Shown here: positions 8,479 through 16,534 of the stretch, in pieces
How positions within the stretch are numbered: position 1 is the first letter of the stretch
How the letters are laid out: the number at the start of each line of letters is the position of its first letter
DNA from: Vulcanimicrobiota bacterium
GTDB taxonomy: Bacteria; Vulcanimicrobiota; Vulcanimicrobiia; Vulcanimicrobiales; Vulcanimicrobiaceae
Direction of reading: 5' to 3'
NCBI GenBank assembly: GCA_027307235.1
Contig: DAHUXH010000003.1
Location: 1 to 64,000 of the forward strand
DNA length: 64,000 nt
Program-made: the position numbers and the translations under genes
The notes under the pieces: generated by a model
The model's database searches: none
The model's input: only the letters and a program-made list of their open reading frames with translations
What the model was told of the DNA's origin: nothing

Positions 8479-9513
8479 ATGGCAAGCAACGCACCTCCCG
8501 CAAACGTCAACATCGCCGGTCTGTCGCGCGAGATCTACAAGGGGTTGCCCACGACCCTGTGCGCGGGCTGCGGGCACAACTCGATCACCAATCACCTCAT
8601 CAAGGCGCTCTACGATTACGGCGTGCAGCCGCATCTGCTCGCGAAGATGAGCGGCATCGGCTGTTCTTCGAAGACCCCCGCCTATTTCGTCGAGCGCGCC
8701 CACGGCTTCAACGGCGTGCATGGCCGCATGCCGTCGATCGCCACCGGCGCCAAACTCGCCAATCGCGAGTTGATGATTCTGGGCATCAGCGGCGACGGCG
8801 ACACGGCAAGCATCGGGCTCGGGCAGTACTGTCACCTGATTCGCCGCAACCTCGACTGCACGTACATCGTTGAAGACAACGGCTGCTATGGGTTGACGAA
8901 GGGACAGTTCTCGGCGACCGCCGATCTGGGCTCGGTTCTCAAGAAGGGGCAGAAGAACGAGTTCGAGATGATCGACGTCTGCGGTCTCGCCATCGAACTC
9001 GGCGCAACCTTCGTGGCGCGCTCGTTCTCGGGCGACGGCAAGCAATTGGTGCCGCTGCTGGAAGCGGCGTTCGCGCATCGTGGAACCGCCGTGCTCGACG
9101 TGATCAGCCCATGCGTGACGTTCAACGATCATGAAGGTTCGACCAAGAGCTATGCCTACGTGAAAGAGCATGACGTGGCGCTGCAATCGCCGGATTTCAT
9201 TCGCACCGGCGCCGAGATCGTCGTCGACTATGAGCCCGGCACCGTGCAGGACATCGAATTGGAAGACGGGTCGCACATCCTGCTTCGCAAGATCGATCGC
9301 GAGTACGATGCCACCGACCGTATCGGCGCGCTGCGCACCGTTCACGAGACGCGCGATCGCGGTGAACTCGTGACCGGACTGCTCTACGTGAACACGCACG
9401 CGACCGACCTGGTCGCGCGCGAGCGGCTCGTGCAGACCCCGCTCGCACGCTTGGGAGAGGACGATCTGCGCATCAGTCGGGACGATTGGGCAAAGCTCAT
9501 GGCGCTTGCGTGA
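8479..9513 (+). CDS. korB: 2-oxoacid:ferredoxin oxidoreductase, beta subunit
   Basis: 344 residues. The thiamine-diphosphate subunit is recognisable from LCAGCGHNSI near residue 31, the GDGDTASIG motif near residue 104 and DNGCYGLTKGQ near residue 134. No ferredoxin-like 4Fe-4S cluster domain is present, as expected for the two-subunit KorAB type. It forms a complex with the preceding gamma-alpha protein in a TCA-cycle-type reaction. The assignment to 2-oxoglutarate rather than another 2-oxoacid rests on the subunit arrangement, not on a diagnostic residue. Confidence 0.92.
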   Translation: MASNAPPANVNIAGLSREIYKGLPTTLCAGCGHNSITNHLIKALYDYGVQPHLLAKMSGIGCSSKTPAYFVERAHGFNGVHGRMPSIATGAKLANRELMILGISGDGDTASIGLGQYCHLIRRNLDCTYIVEDNGCYGLTKGQFSATADLGSVLKKGQKNEFEMIDVCGLAIELGATFVARSFSGDGKQLVPLLEAAFAHRGTAVLDVISPCVTFNDHEGSTKSYAYVKEHDVALQSPDFIRTGAEIVVDYEPGTVQDIELEDGSHILLRKIDREYDATDRIGALRTVHETRDRGELVTGLLYVNTHATDLVARERLVQTPLARLGEDDLRISRDDWAKLMALA

Positions 9514-9587
9514 AGCGAGGAGTCTTTTAGACTTTCTTCATCTCTGCGCCCTAGCGTGAGGCCACAGCATCTCACACTAGGAGACTC

Positions 9588-10139
9588 ATGATTACTATGC
9601 GCAAAATGCTCGCAGCATGTGCCTTCGCAGGCGTCGCGCTCCTGGCCGCGTGCGGCGGAGGCGGCGGAACCAGCGGCGGCAGCGGTTACGGCACCACGAC
9701 CCCGCCGATGAACCCGGCCCCGGCTCCCCAGTCAGCCAACGTCCCGGTCACGAAGACGACCGTCGGGACCTTCTCAAACGTGCTCACGAGCGCGGCGTCA
9801 GGTAAGACGCTGTACACGCTTAGTGCCGACACCGCGGGCACGTCGACGTGCGCTCCCAACGCCACCTGCGTGATGAACTGGCCGCTGGAAACCGCGGGAA
9901 CCGGTGCAACCGCGCCCGCGAACTTCACGATCATCGCAGGCAGCCAATGGGCCTACAACGGTCATCCGCTCTATACATACGTCGGTGACACGGCGGCAGG
10001 TACGACCGCCGGTGAAGGCATCCCCTCGTTTGGTGGAACATGGCATGTGGCGACGACCGCTCTTGCACAACTGAGCAACAACAGCGGGTCAGGTTCTCCG
10101 CCGTCGATGCCGACCTCAGGCACCCCCGGGTATCCGTAA
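9588..10139 (+). CDS. Lipoprotein with COG4315-type secreted repeats
   Basis: 183 residues. A lipobox (LLAAC, Cys about residue 22) is followed by a Gly/Ser/Pro-rich linker. The rest is the secreted repeat of COG4315/PF03640 lipoproteins: ASGKTLYTLSAD...STCAPNATCVMNWPLE and WAYNGHPLYTYVGDTAAGTT. The function of this family is not established. The TLYTxxxD, C...C..WPP and PLYTYxGD patterns are its hallmarks. AGGAG lies four bases before the ATG at 9588, supporting that start over the internal ATG at 9597. It probably sits at the cell envelope. Confidence 0.87.
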   Translation: MITMRKMLAACAFAGVALLAACGGGGGTSGGSGYGTTTPPMNPAPAPQSANVPVTKTTVGTFSNVLTSAASGKTLYTLSADTAGTSTCAPNATCVMNWPLETAGTGATAPANFTIIAGSQWAYNGHPLYTYVGDTAAGTTAGEGIPSFGGTWHVATTALAQLSNNSGSGSPPSMPTSGTPGYP

Positions 10140-10169
10140 CCGAACCTCCACGACTCTCGCGTCGGGTCT

Positions 10170-10207
10170 GAAGAATGCCGCGCCGGTTCCCCGGGGCGGC
10201 ATTCTTC
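10170..10207. terminator. Perfect 12-bp hairpin after the lipoprotein gene
   Basis: GAAGAATGCCGC at 10170-10181 is repeated as its exact complement at 10196-10207 around a 14-base GC-rich loop. It is well placed to end the lipoprotein transcript, although no T-run follows. Confidence 0.55.
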
Positions 10208-10293
10208 GTTCCGGCGCGGGCGACGGGGCGCTCGCCCGCTCCGGCGGCAGCAGGGGGTGACGCGGCGCCGGGTGCGTAGAATAGGCGATAACC

Positions 10294-10752
10294 GTGCTTT
10301 CCAAGTTCGCAGCTCTGGTCGTGATGACGTGGTGCGTACCGCTGTTTCATTACGCCTGTCCGCCCAAGGCGGCGCGGGCGGCCCGGCTGGACGCGCCACA
10401 CGCGGAACTCACCGAGGTCCGGCGGGTGCTGCACGACCTGCCCGCGATCAACGCCACGTTGAACAAGCACGTCTTCTCGTCGTTCTACATCAGCGACACC
10501 GGCCGTGGTCCGCAGTTCCGTTTCGTCACCGACGCGCAGGCCTGGCGCACACTGCCGCTCAGCACACGGCGGCTGCTCGTTGCGCAAGGCGGCTGGATCT
10601 TTTACGAAGTCGACCAAGTGTGGCGCAGCGCGCACGACGGCAAGGTGTGCTTACCCAAGCGCGACCAGACGTTGACGTTTCAGATCGTGAACGGCGCGCA
10701 TGCGCCCATCGCCCGAAACGCCAGCGTCATCGTCGCGCGCAGCGAGTGCTGA
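10294..10752 (+). CDS. Small exported protein of unknown function
   Basis: 152 residues from a GTG. The N-terminus (VLSKFAALVVMTWCVPLFHYAC) looks like a signal peptide or membrane anchor. I recognise no family. Four Cys residues remain (WC, YAC, VCLP, SEC-end), so disulfides in an extracytoplasmic compartment are possible. It follows a hairpin terminator, so it probably has its own promoter, and it faces the convergent GMC gene six bases away. Confidence 0.65.
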   Translation: MLSKFAALVVMTWCVPLFHYACPPKAARAARLDAPHAELTEVRRVLHDLPAINATLNKHVFSSFYISDTGRGPQFRFVTDAQAWRTLPLSTRRLLVAQGGWIFYEVDQVWRSAHDGKVCLPKRDQTLTFQIVNGAHAPIARNASVIVARSEC

Positions 10753-10758
10753 GCCCCG

Positions 10759-12627
10759 CTACACCGGCGTCGCCTCGCCCGCGAGGTCCTTGGTGAGCAT
10801 GGCATCGGCGGCCATGAGTGTGAGCGCTGCGATGGTCAGCGTCGGATTTCCGGTTGCAACGGTCGGAAAGACGCCGCTGCCGACGAGAAACAAGTTCGGA
10901 TGATCCCATGAGCGCTGCTCGGCGTTGACCACCGAGGTCGCCGGATCGCTTCCCATGCGGTAGGTTCCGACCACGTGACCGGCCCCGAAGAACTTCAACC
11001 GGACTTCCTGTCCGTTGATGACGACGGTGAACGCGGAGGGATCGTCGGGCGCGGGCTCGGCGGTGTACTCGGTTGCTCCCATTGCCGCGAAGATTTCGCT
11101 CGCGGTCTGTCGCGCGGCGATGAATCCCTTCTTCGTGTACTCGGAGAGATTGTAGGTGATCTCCGGACGCGGAAGATTGAGATGGTCTTTATAGGTCGTC
11201 GAGAGCGTGACCGTGTTGGTGTCGTCGGGTGACTGCTCCATCAGAAAGCCGAGGCGGAACTGCCGGGTGAAGTAGCCGTTGAGCGTGTCGATCAACTGTT
11301 GTCCGTACAGCATCGAATAGCCGGGATTGAGCCCGCTCTCGTTGCGTCCGTCGATGAAGTCGACCGTCGTCGTCTCGGGATCGCCGACCGAGAAATTCCA
11401 ACCTTCGTTTCCGATCTCAATGCGAAACGCGGCGCGTTCGGTGCGGAATGCGCCGTCGCGCGCGTCTTCGATGCCGCTGGTCGCGAGCGGGCCGCGATAG
11501 CCGTACACCGGAGAGCCGGGCTTGCTCAGCGCCCACGCCAGATAGAGCGGATGATCCATGAGGTTCTTGCCGACCTGACCGCTGCTGTTGGCGACGCCGT
11601 TGGGGAAGCGGCCGCCGTTGGTCGACATCAGCAGCAGCTTCGGTGTCTCGATGGCGTGCGCGGCGAGCACGAAGATTTTCGCGCTGACGCTGCCTGATCC
11701 GGTTTGAGGACCATTGTCTTGCTCGTATTGCACGTAGTCGATCGCGCTGACCTGATTGTCGGCACCGATGACGACGTGCGTTGCAACCGTGCGATAAAGA
11801 ATCGTCACGTTGCCGGTCTGCAGCGCGTCGGCCAGCGTCACGCTGGGATCGTATTTCGCGCGAATCGGACAGATGGGAATGCAGTTGGTGTTGCCCGCGC
11901 ACGCCGGACGGCTCTGGTAGCCGGTGACGGAATTTCTTCCGGCCGGCGTGTTCGCAACGTTGAGCGTGATGCCGTCCACCTGCACCTGCGATGCCGCAGC
12001 GGCGACCGCGTCGTCGACCAGCGACTCCGGAATCGGCGGCATCGGGTACTGATAGCCTTTTGGAAACGTGATGCCGCAATACTCTTGATCGCCGACGTCG
12101 GCGCTGACGCCGATCTCCGACTCCGCGCGCCCATACCACGGTTCGAGGTCGTCGTAGCCGATCGGCCAATCGACCAGGCGACCGTACTCCGTCTTCATGC
12201 GAAAATCGTTGGGACAGAAGCGTAGACTCGTGCCGAGCCAGTGCCGCATCGTTCCGCCCGCGATACGTTCGTAGGTGCTGCTGAACGGCAGCGGTCCTTG
12301 TTGAATCAAGTACGCCTGCGCGGGGTCTTGCCAGTTTTGCGCGTTGAGCGAGAGCGTGTTCGGGCGCGGTGCGTTCACGGTCTTGGGATCGACGAGCGTA
12401 CCGGTTTCCTGATTGGCGACGAAGACCGGCGTGTACGGCGACTCCGGAACCTTTGCACTCGAAAGATAGAAGCGCTCCATGTAGGACTCGATGTTGTTGG
12501 GAATGCTCGCGCCCGACTCGATGATGAGCACTTTCTTCCCTTGTGTCGCAAGTTGCTTCGCGATCAATGCGCCGGAGATGCCCGCGCCGACGATGACGGC
12601 GTCGTAGGATTGCTGTCCGTTGCTCAT
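10759..12627 (-). CDS. GMC-family FAD oxidoreductase (sugar-dehydrogenase type)
   Basis: 622 residues from the ATG at 12627, which overlaps the upstream stop as ATGA. The open frame continues to 12855, but that part is a shadow of the upstream gene. The N-terminal dinucleotide fold has AVIVGAGISGALIAKQLA. The C-terminus has the GMC end motif (GHVVGTYRMG...NLFLVGSGVFPTVATGNPTLTIAALTLMAAD), with the catalytic-region His in GAGHVVGT. It resembles the flavoprotein of membrane-bound gluconate, sorbitol or fructose dehydrogenases, which hand electrons to a cytochrome c. No Tat signal is visible here, which is odd because the operon's cytochrome is exported. Last gene of a five-gene operon. Confidence 0.88.
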   Translation of the reverse strand: MSNGQQSYDAVIVGAGISGALIAKQLATQGKKVLIIESGASIPNNIESYMERFYLSSAKVPESPYTPVFVANQETGTLVDPKTVNAPRPNTLSLNAQNWQDPAQAYLIQQGPLPFSSTYERIAGGTMRHWLGTSLRFCPNDFRMKTEYGRLVDWPIGYDDLEPWYGRAESEIGVSADVGDQEYCGITFPKGYQYPMPPIPESLVDDAVAAAASQVQVDGITLNVANTPAGRNSVTGYQSRPACAGNTNCIPICPIRAKYDPSVTLADALQTGNVTILYRTVATHVVIGADNQVSAIDYVQYEQDNGPQTGSGSVSAKIFVLAAHAIETPKLLLMSTNGGRFPNGVANSSGQVGKNLMDHPLYLAWALSKPGSPVYGYRGPLATSGIEDARDGAFRTERAAFRIEIGNEGWNFSVGDPETTTVDFIDGRNESGLNPGYSMLYGQQLIDTLNGYFTRQFRLGFLMEQSPDDTNTVTLSTTYKDHLNLPRPEITYNLSEYTKKGFIAARQTASEIFAAMGATEYTAEPAPDDPSAFTVVINGQEVRLKFFGAGHVVGTYRMGSDPATSVVNAEQRSWDHPNLFLVGSGVFPTVATGNPTLTIAALTLMAADAMLTKDLAGEATPV

Positions 12628-13124
12628 TGCGGTTTCCCCGTCGTTCCCAAGAAGGCGCTCAGCGGCGGCGGCGGCGACGCCCAGTAGCCGAAGGAGTAGT
12701 TGCTGTACCCCATCGGATGCGCTTGCGCGACGCTCCACGACCATCCGTTGACGTAGGCCGTGTCGGAGATGACCACCGAGGGCACCGGGCCGTGTTTGGT
12801 GCGGCCCGAGTACGCTTGCAGATCGGCCGGCTCGTACCAGTTGCCCATGTACCACTGCAGCATGATGCTGCGTGCAAGGAAGCCGACGAGCGGGTTTGCG
12901 TTCTGGAAGATCGCATTGGCGATCACGCTCGGCGGCTGACCTTGGTTTTGCGTGAAGACGTCCAGCAACTGCGTGAGCGTCGTCCCGGCCCTGCGGTTTG
13001 CGTACTCGTAGAAGACGTCTTTGAGCGGCGGTTCGTTCGGGTCGATCGCCGGTGCAAGCACCGGAGCGCCGATACCGGTGAGAAAGCTCGACAGCGCAAC
13101 GAATGTGTCGACAGGTGTAGCCAT
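12624..13124 (-). CDS. Sorbitol-dehydrogenase-type small subunit
   Basis: 166 residues from the ATG at 13124, chosen because AAGGAG lies eight bases upstream. The earlier GTG at 13133 abuts that site. The FVALSSFLTGI start and the C-terminal AQAHPMGYSNYSFGYWASPPP resemble the small subunit of FAD-dependent sorbitol/fructose dehydrogenases (FAD-SLDH family). In those enzymes this subunit is needed for stability or export of the flavoprotein. No twin-arginine signal is present. The match is by pattern memory only and should be treated as tentative. Its stop overlaps the GMC start. Confidence 0.6.
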   Translation of the reverse strand: MATPVDTFVALSSFLTGIGAPVLAPAIDPNEPPLKDVFYEYANRRAGTTLTQLLDVFTQNQGQPPSVIANAIFQNANPLVGFLARSIMLQWYMGNWYEPADLQAYSGRTKHGPVPSVVISDTAYVNGWSWSVAQAHPMGYSNYSFGYWASPPPPLSAFLGTTGKPQ

Positions 13125-13136
13125 CCGCGTCACTCC

Positions 13137-14525
13137 TTACTTGGCTTGCGAGAGAATATAGGTGAAGTCCGCATTTTTTTGCGCGGTGTCGGTCGCGATG
13201 TTATGGCAGCGAATGCAGCTTGACGACACGTTGGGCACGCGGCCTTGAATATAGGTCTCCATCGTGGTGTTGGCGAGGAAGACGGGCGCCGGTGAACCGG
13301 TCGGGTCGACCGGATTGGTCGGGTTGGTCGGCCATTGCGTGCTGATCAACTTGTAATGCGCCCACACGGTGGGCGCAAGGATGGATTGAAAGCCGGTGTT
13401 GAGGGTGTCAACATCGGGCTGCAAGCCGATCACGCGCACGATTTGACTGGTGAATCCGCCCGGAAACGGCTGGTTGTTCGGGTTCCACGGCGGCGGCGGA
13501 GTGCTGTTGACCGGGCATTTCGTCGTGTCGCAGGCGGGGTTGTAGAAATTGTAATGCGCGAGAAGATGGCCATGCATCTGCGCGGGGGTCGGAACGTTGT
13601 CGACATGTTCGAACGTCGTCCACACCCACTGCGGATCGCTCTTCGTCTTGTGAACGACGTGCAGCCCGACCAGTGCGACGATCTGCTTCTTGCACTCGGC
13701 GTGGACGACCGGATTAGTCGACGGCGGCGTGTACACGTAAGCGAGCATCGTGTGAAAGTGCCGGCGATTGTCCTTCCCGTCGAGAATCTTCCAGGCGGCT
13801 TTGATCATGATCGCGCCGACGGTGCCCGTCGTGTCGCTCGAGACCTTCCCTTGCGGGAAGTCGATCGTGCCGGTGAACTTGGCTTGCCCGCTCTTGTTGT
13901 AGAGATGGTTACGCACGATGTATTCGAACATCGGTTTGTTCGCCAATATCTGGTAGCGCACGTAGCGTCCGGATTGATCGATCAGCGGTCCGTCTTTGAA
14001 CGGTTGGTTGGTGGCTTCGAGGTTCGGAAGCTTGGCAATCATCTGCATAACTTGCGCGCTGGTGGTCGCGCCGATCACTCGGCACGCCGGCGGCGGCGGA
14101 GCGCGGTGTCCCCACGGCGGCGGCGCTCCGCCGCTCGGCGGCACCATGTCGTTGAGGTCTTGCCAGTTCTCCCAGATCGTCGCGGCATCGCCGCCCGGGC
14201 CCGATCCTTTTCCGATCGGCGTCGTGCCGCCGGCCGGTGCGTTCAGCGCGAGAAACGTCAGCCATGAATAGTAGTCGAAGCCGTGCTGAATGTTGTCAAG
14301 CGTGAACGGCGCGATGATCGTCGCCGAGCACGGCAGGCCGCTGGTGAGCAGCGTCGGGGTGATCGGAACGTCGGGCTTGGTGATGTTGCAGTCGTGAACG
14401 ACGGGATCGATCGGTGAGGGGATCGCGGCGCGCGCGGCGCTGCGCGGTGAGAGCACGATGCCGAGCAGCATCATGCTCGCGAGAACACCGGCGAGTGCGG
14501 CTGCGTAAAGCGAGCGGATCTTCAT
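13137..14525 (-). CDS. Exported cytochrome-c-like protein, one C-terminal haem site
   Basis: 462 residues with a clear signal peptide (SLYAAALAGVLASMMLLGIVL). The only haem-c motif is CIRCH near the C-terminus (VSSSCIRCHNIA). A middle region rich in Pro/Asn follows a PPPPWGH stretch. It shares layout and the SSC..CH end with the haem protein at 30854-32149, so the two look like distant paralogues. In this operon it is the natural electron acceptor for the GMC flavoprotein, although typical sugar-dehydrogenase cytochromes have three haem motifs. Its ATG overlaps the ABM stop, and the next gene starts 12 bp downstream. Confidence 0.78.
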   Translation of the reverse strand: MKIRSLYAAALAGVLASMMLLGIVLSPRSAARAAIPSPIDPVVHDCNITKPDVPITPTLLTSGLPCSATIIAPFTLDNIQHGFDYYSWLTFLALNAPAGGTTPIGKGSGPGGDAATIWENWQDLNDMVPPSGGAPPPWGHRAPPPPACRVIGATTSAQVMQMIAKLPNLEATNQPFKDGPLIDQSGRYVRYQILANKPMFEYIVRNHLYNKSGQAKFTGTIDFPQGKVSSDTTGTVGAIMIKAAWKILDGKDNRRHFHTMLAYVYTPPSTNPVVHAECKKQIVALVGLHVVHKTKSDPQWVWTTFEHVDNVPTPAQMHGHLLAHYNFYNPACDTTKCPVNSTPPPPWNPNNQPFPGGFTSQIVRVIGLQPDVDTLNTGFQSILAPTVWAHYKLISTQWPTNPTNPVDPTGSPAPVFLANTTMETYIQGRVPNVSSSCIRCHNIATDTAQKNADFTYILSQAK

Positions 14526-14899
14526 GCGCGTGCGACCTCGCTCTGAAGCAGCAGTTCAGGACGAATGTATCCGGCGATGCGGTCGAGCCATTCCGACGTA
14601 ACGAACAGATTGCCGTTGTTCATCAGGAAAAGGTCGCCGTATTTCTTCAGGAAGTTTTGAAAGACCGGACCGTGCAGATGTTTTTCAAACGCCGCGTAGT
14701 CGGTGAAGATCGAGAAAAAGAAGACACCGCTCGGCGCCGGCGTCGGGAACGACGTTAGCGCCATGTTCGGAACGTGAATCGTGTACATGAGGACGAACGG
14801 TTCTTGTTCGTACACGTCGCGTTCGAGTTCGCGCAGCGCGGCGATGGCCGCTTCGCGCTTGCCGGCAAGGATCGTCCAGTTGGCGTTGATCGTAATCAT
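14522..14899 (-). CDS. ABM-fold monooxygenase-like protein
   Basis: 125 residues with the antibiotic-biosynthesis-monooxygenase (ABM) ferredoxin-like fold: MITINANWTILAGKREAAIAAL, YEQEPFVLMYTIHV, then GVFFFSIFTDYAAFEKHLHGPVFQNFLKK. Members oxidise quinols or polycyclic phenols without cofactors, or degrade haem. The sequence does not say which applies here. It lies between a covalent-flavin oxidase gene and the cytochrome gene with overlaps or very short gaps, so it belongs to the same redox operon. Confidence 0.8.
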   Translation of the reverse strand: MITINANWTILAGKREAAIAALRELERDVYEQEPFVLMYTIHVPNMALTSFPTPAPSGVFFFSIFTDYAAFEKHLHGPVFQNFLKKYGDLFLMNNGNLFVTSEWLDRIAGYIRPELLLQSEVARA

Positions 14900-14909
14900 G
14901 AGCGTTCTC

Positions 14910-16385
14910 CTACGCGACGATGGTGCGATTGAGCGGGCTAAGGTCCAGCGGCTGGCTGACGTTGGGCTCGAACGGCGAACCCACGCCTTGCTGGAAGCGG
15001 AAGAAGTTCTTGGGATCGCAGCGCTTCTTGATCTCCAGCAAGCGCGCGTAATTGTCGCCGTAGTACTTTTTCGGCCACTGCGGCAGCAACGGGTCGATGT
15101 AGTTCACATACGAGCCGATCAAGTGCGGCTCGAGATCGTTGTAGAAATTCCACGCCCACTCGATATTGGCGCGCGCCTGCGCCGGCGTGTCCCAGATGGC
15201 TTTGAGTTCGGGCATGAAACGCGCGCCGCGATGCCAGAAAGCGGTCGCGTCGCGCGCGACGTCGTCGATCGCGCCGCCCGCGTGCGTCCACACCATGAAG
15301 GTGCTCTGCGACGGGGAGCTTGCCATGTAGCGGGAGAGGATGTCGATGGCGGCCGGCGTCATCGAGCGTGGTGCCATCATGCCGGCGCGAATATAGGCTT
15401 GCCGGTTCGCGACCAGCGTGGTGCGGCCGTTGATCTCTTCGAATTCCGGCAGCGTGAGGCGGTTGAGCTGCGCCGAGAGCGGATTGTGCTTGAGCAGCGG
15501 CTCGATCAATGACACGCCTTCGCTCACCTCGCCGTTGTAGACGACGGTGAAACCGAACTGCTCGATGTTTCTCGGCGTCGCGCTGAAGTTGGCCGGGTCG
15601 GGAAAATAGCCCCAGATGCCGTAGGCGGCCAGCTCCTTGGGCACGGTCTCGACCCACTCGTTGTAGAGACCCAGCACGTCATGAGCTTGCGCAGCATGGT
15701 AGCGTAGCTGCGCCATGAACATGTTCTTGGTGCGCGGTTGATGAACGCGAATCTCCATCTCGACGGCGATGCCGAAGTTGCCGCCGCCGCCGCCACGACA
15801 GGCCCACCACAGATCGCGGTCTTCCGGTGACGTCGATGCTTCCGACAATCGGCGAACGGTTCCGTCGGCGGTGACCAACGTCACCGAGAGCAAGTTGTCG
15901 ATGCTCAAGCCATACGAACGTGACACGAAACTGTAGCCGCCGCCGAGCATGAAGCCGGGAATCCCGACGGTCGGACAGCCGCCGCCGATCGGAATGAGAC
16001 CGTTGCCATGCGCCATCAGGTACAGATACACGTCGTTCCAGCGTGCCCCCATCTGCACGCGAACCGTGTCGGTGCGCGCGTCCAATGCGATCTGGTTCAG
16101 CAACTGCAGATCGACGACGACGCCGCCGGTGTTCAAGCAGTATCCGTTCGCGCTGTGACCGCCGCCTTTGACGGTGAGCGGCAGATCGTGGCGCTGCGCG
16201 AACTGCATCGCCAGAACGACGTCGGCGACGGAATTGACGACGACGACCAGAGACGGACGCTGGTCGATGCGTCCGTTGTCGATTTCGAGAACCTGGAGAT
16301 AGCCTTTGTCGCCGGATTGCAGCACGTAGCCGCTCAAGCGACGTTGAAGCTCGTCGATGGCCGAGCTGAATTGACCCAATGTCAC
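14910..16385 (-). CDS. FAD-linked oxidase with BBE domain
   Basis: 491 residues. The PCMH-type FAD domain has KGGGHSANGYCLNTGGVVVDL, whose His is the usual 8-alpha-histidyl attachment point. GGGCPTVGIPGFMLGGGYSF holds the Cys used for the second, cysteinyl flavin bond in berberine-bridge-type enzymes, so bicovalent FAD is likely. The C-terminal BBE domain is clear (YVNYIDPLLPQW..YYGDNYARLLEIKKRCDPKNFFRFQQGVG). Relatives oxidise oligosaccharides, alkaloids or aromatic alcohols using oxygen. No signal peptide is visible. It is the first gene of the five-gene redox operon. Confidence 0.9.
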   Translation of the reverse strand: MTLGQFSSAIDELQRRLSGYVLQSGDKGYLQVLEIDNGRIDQRPSLVVVVNSVADVVLAMQFAQRHDLPLTVKGGGHSANGYCLNTGGVVVDLQLLNQIALDARTDTVRVQMGARWNDVYLYLMAHGNGLIPIGGGCPTVGIPGFMLGGGYSFVSRSYGLSIDNLLSVTLVTADGTVRRLSEASTSPEDRDLWWACRGGGGGNFGIAVEMEIRVHQPRTKNMFMAQLRYHAAQAHDVLGLYNEWVETVPKELAAYGIWGYFPDPANFSATPRNIEQFGFTVVYNGEVSEGVSLIEPLLKHNPLSAQLNRLTLPEFEEINGRTTLVANRQAYIRAGMMAPRSMTPAAIDILSRYMASSPSQSTFMVWTHAGGAIDDVARDATAFWHRGARFMPELKAIWDTPAQARANIEWAWNFYNDLEPHLIGSYVNYIDPLLPQWPKKYYGDNYARLLEIKKRCDPKNFFRFQQGVGSPFEPNVSQPLDLSPLNRTIVA

Positions 16386-16534
16386 ACCCTCAAGACGTCA
16401 GATTGTGTTTTCGCTTGCGTTCAAGCCTACTCACATCGCTGCCAAGCTGTCAAGGCGAGGCAGGAAACGGCCTGAGCTCGCAAAACGGTAAGCGCTCATT
16501 CTGCCGTTCGCTCTTACTTCGAAGGGGTGTGTCG
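16386..16534. promoter_or_regulatory. Divergent promoter region of the redox cluster
   Basis: 149 bp between the BBE oxidase and the multicopper oxidase, so both transcripts must start here. It contains a short hairpin (GCTTG-CGTT-CAAGC) and a GAAGGGG ribosome site at 16521-16527 for the plus-strand gene. I could not identify convincing -35/-10 pairs. Confidence 0.45.

Noticed and set aside
12628-12855. N-terminal extension of the GMC oxidoreductase
   Set aside because: It is the other-frame shadow of the small-subunit gene; the ATGA overlap at 12624-12627 gives a start right before the FAD motif.
16379-16534. Longer multicopper oxidase frame
   Set aside because: It runs through the divergent promoter region; the signal peptide and a GAAGGGG site fit the ATG at 16535.
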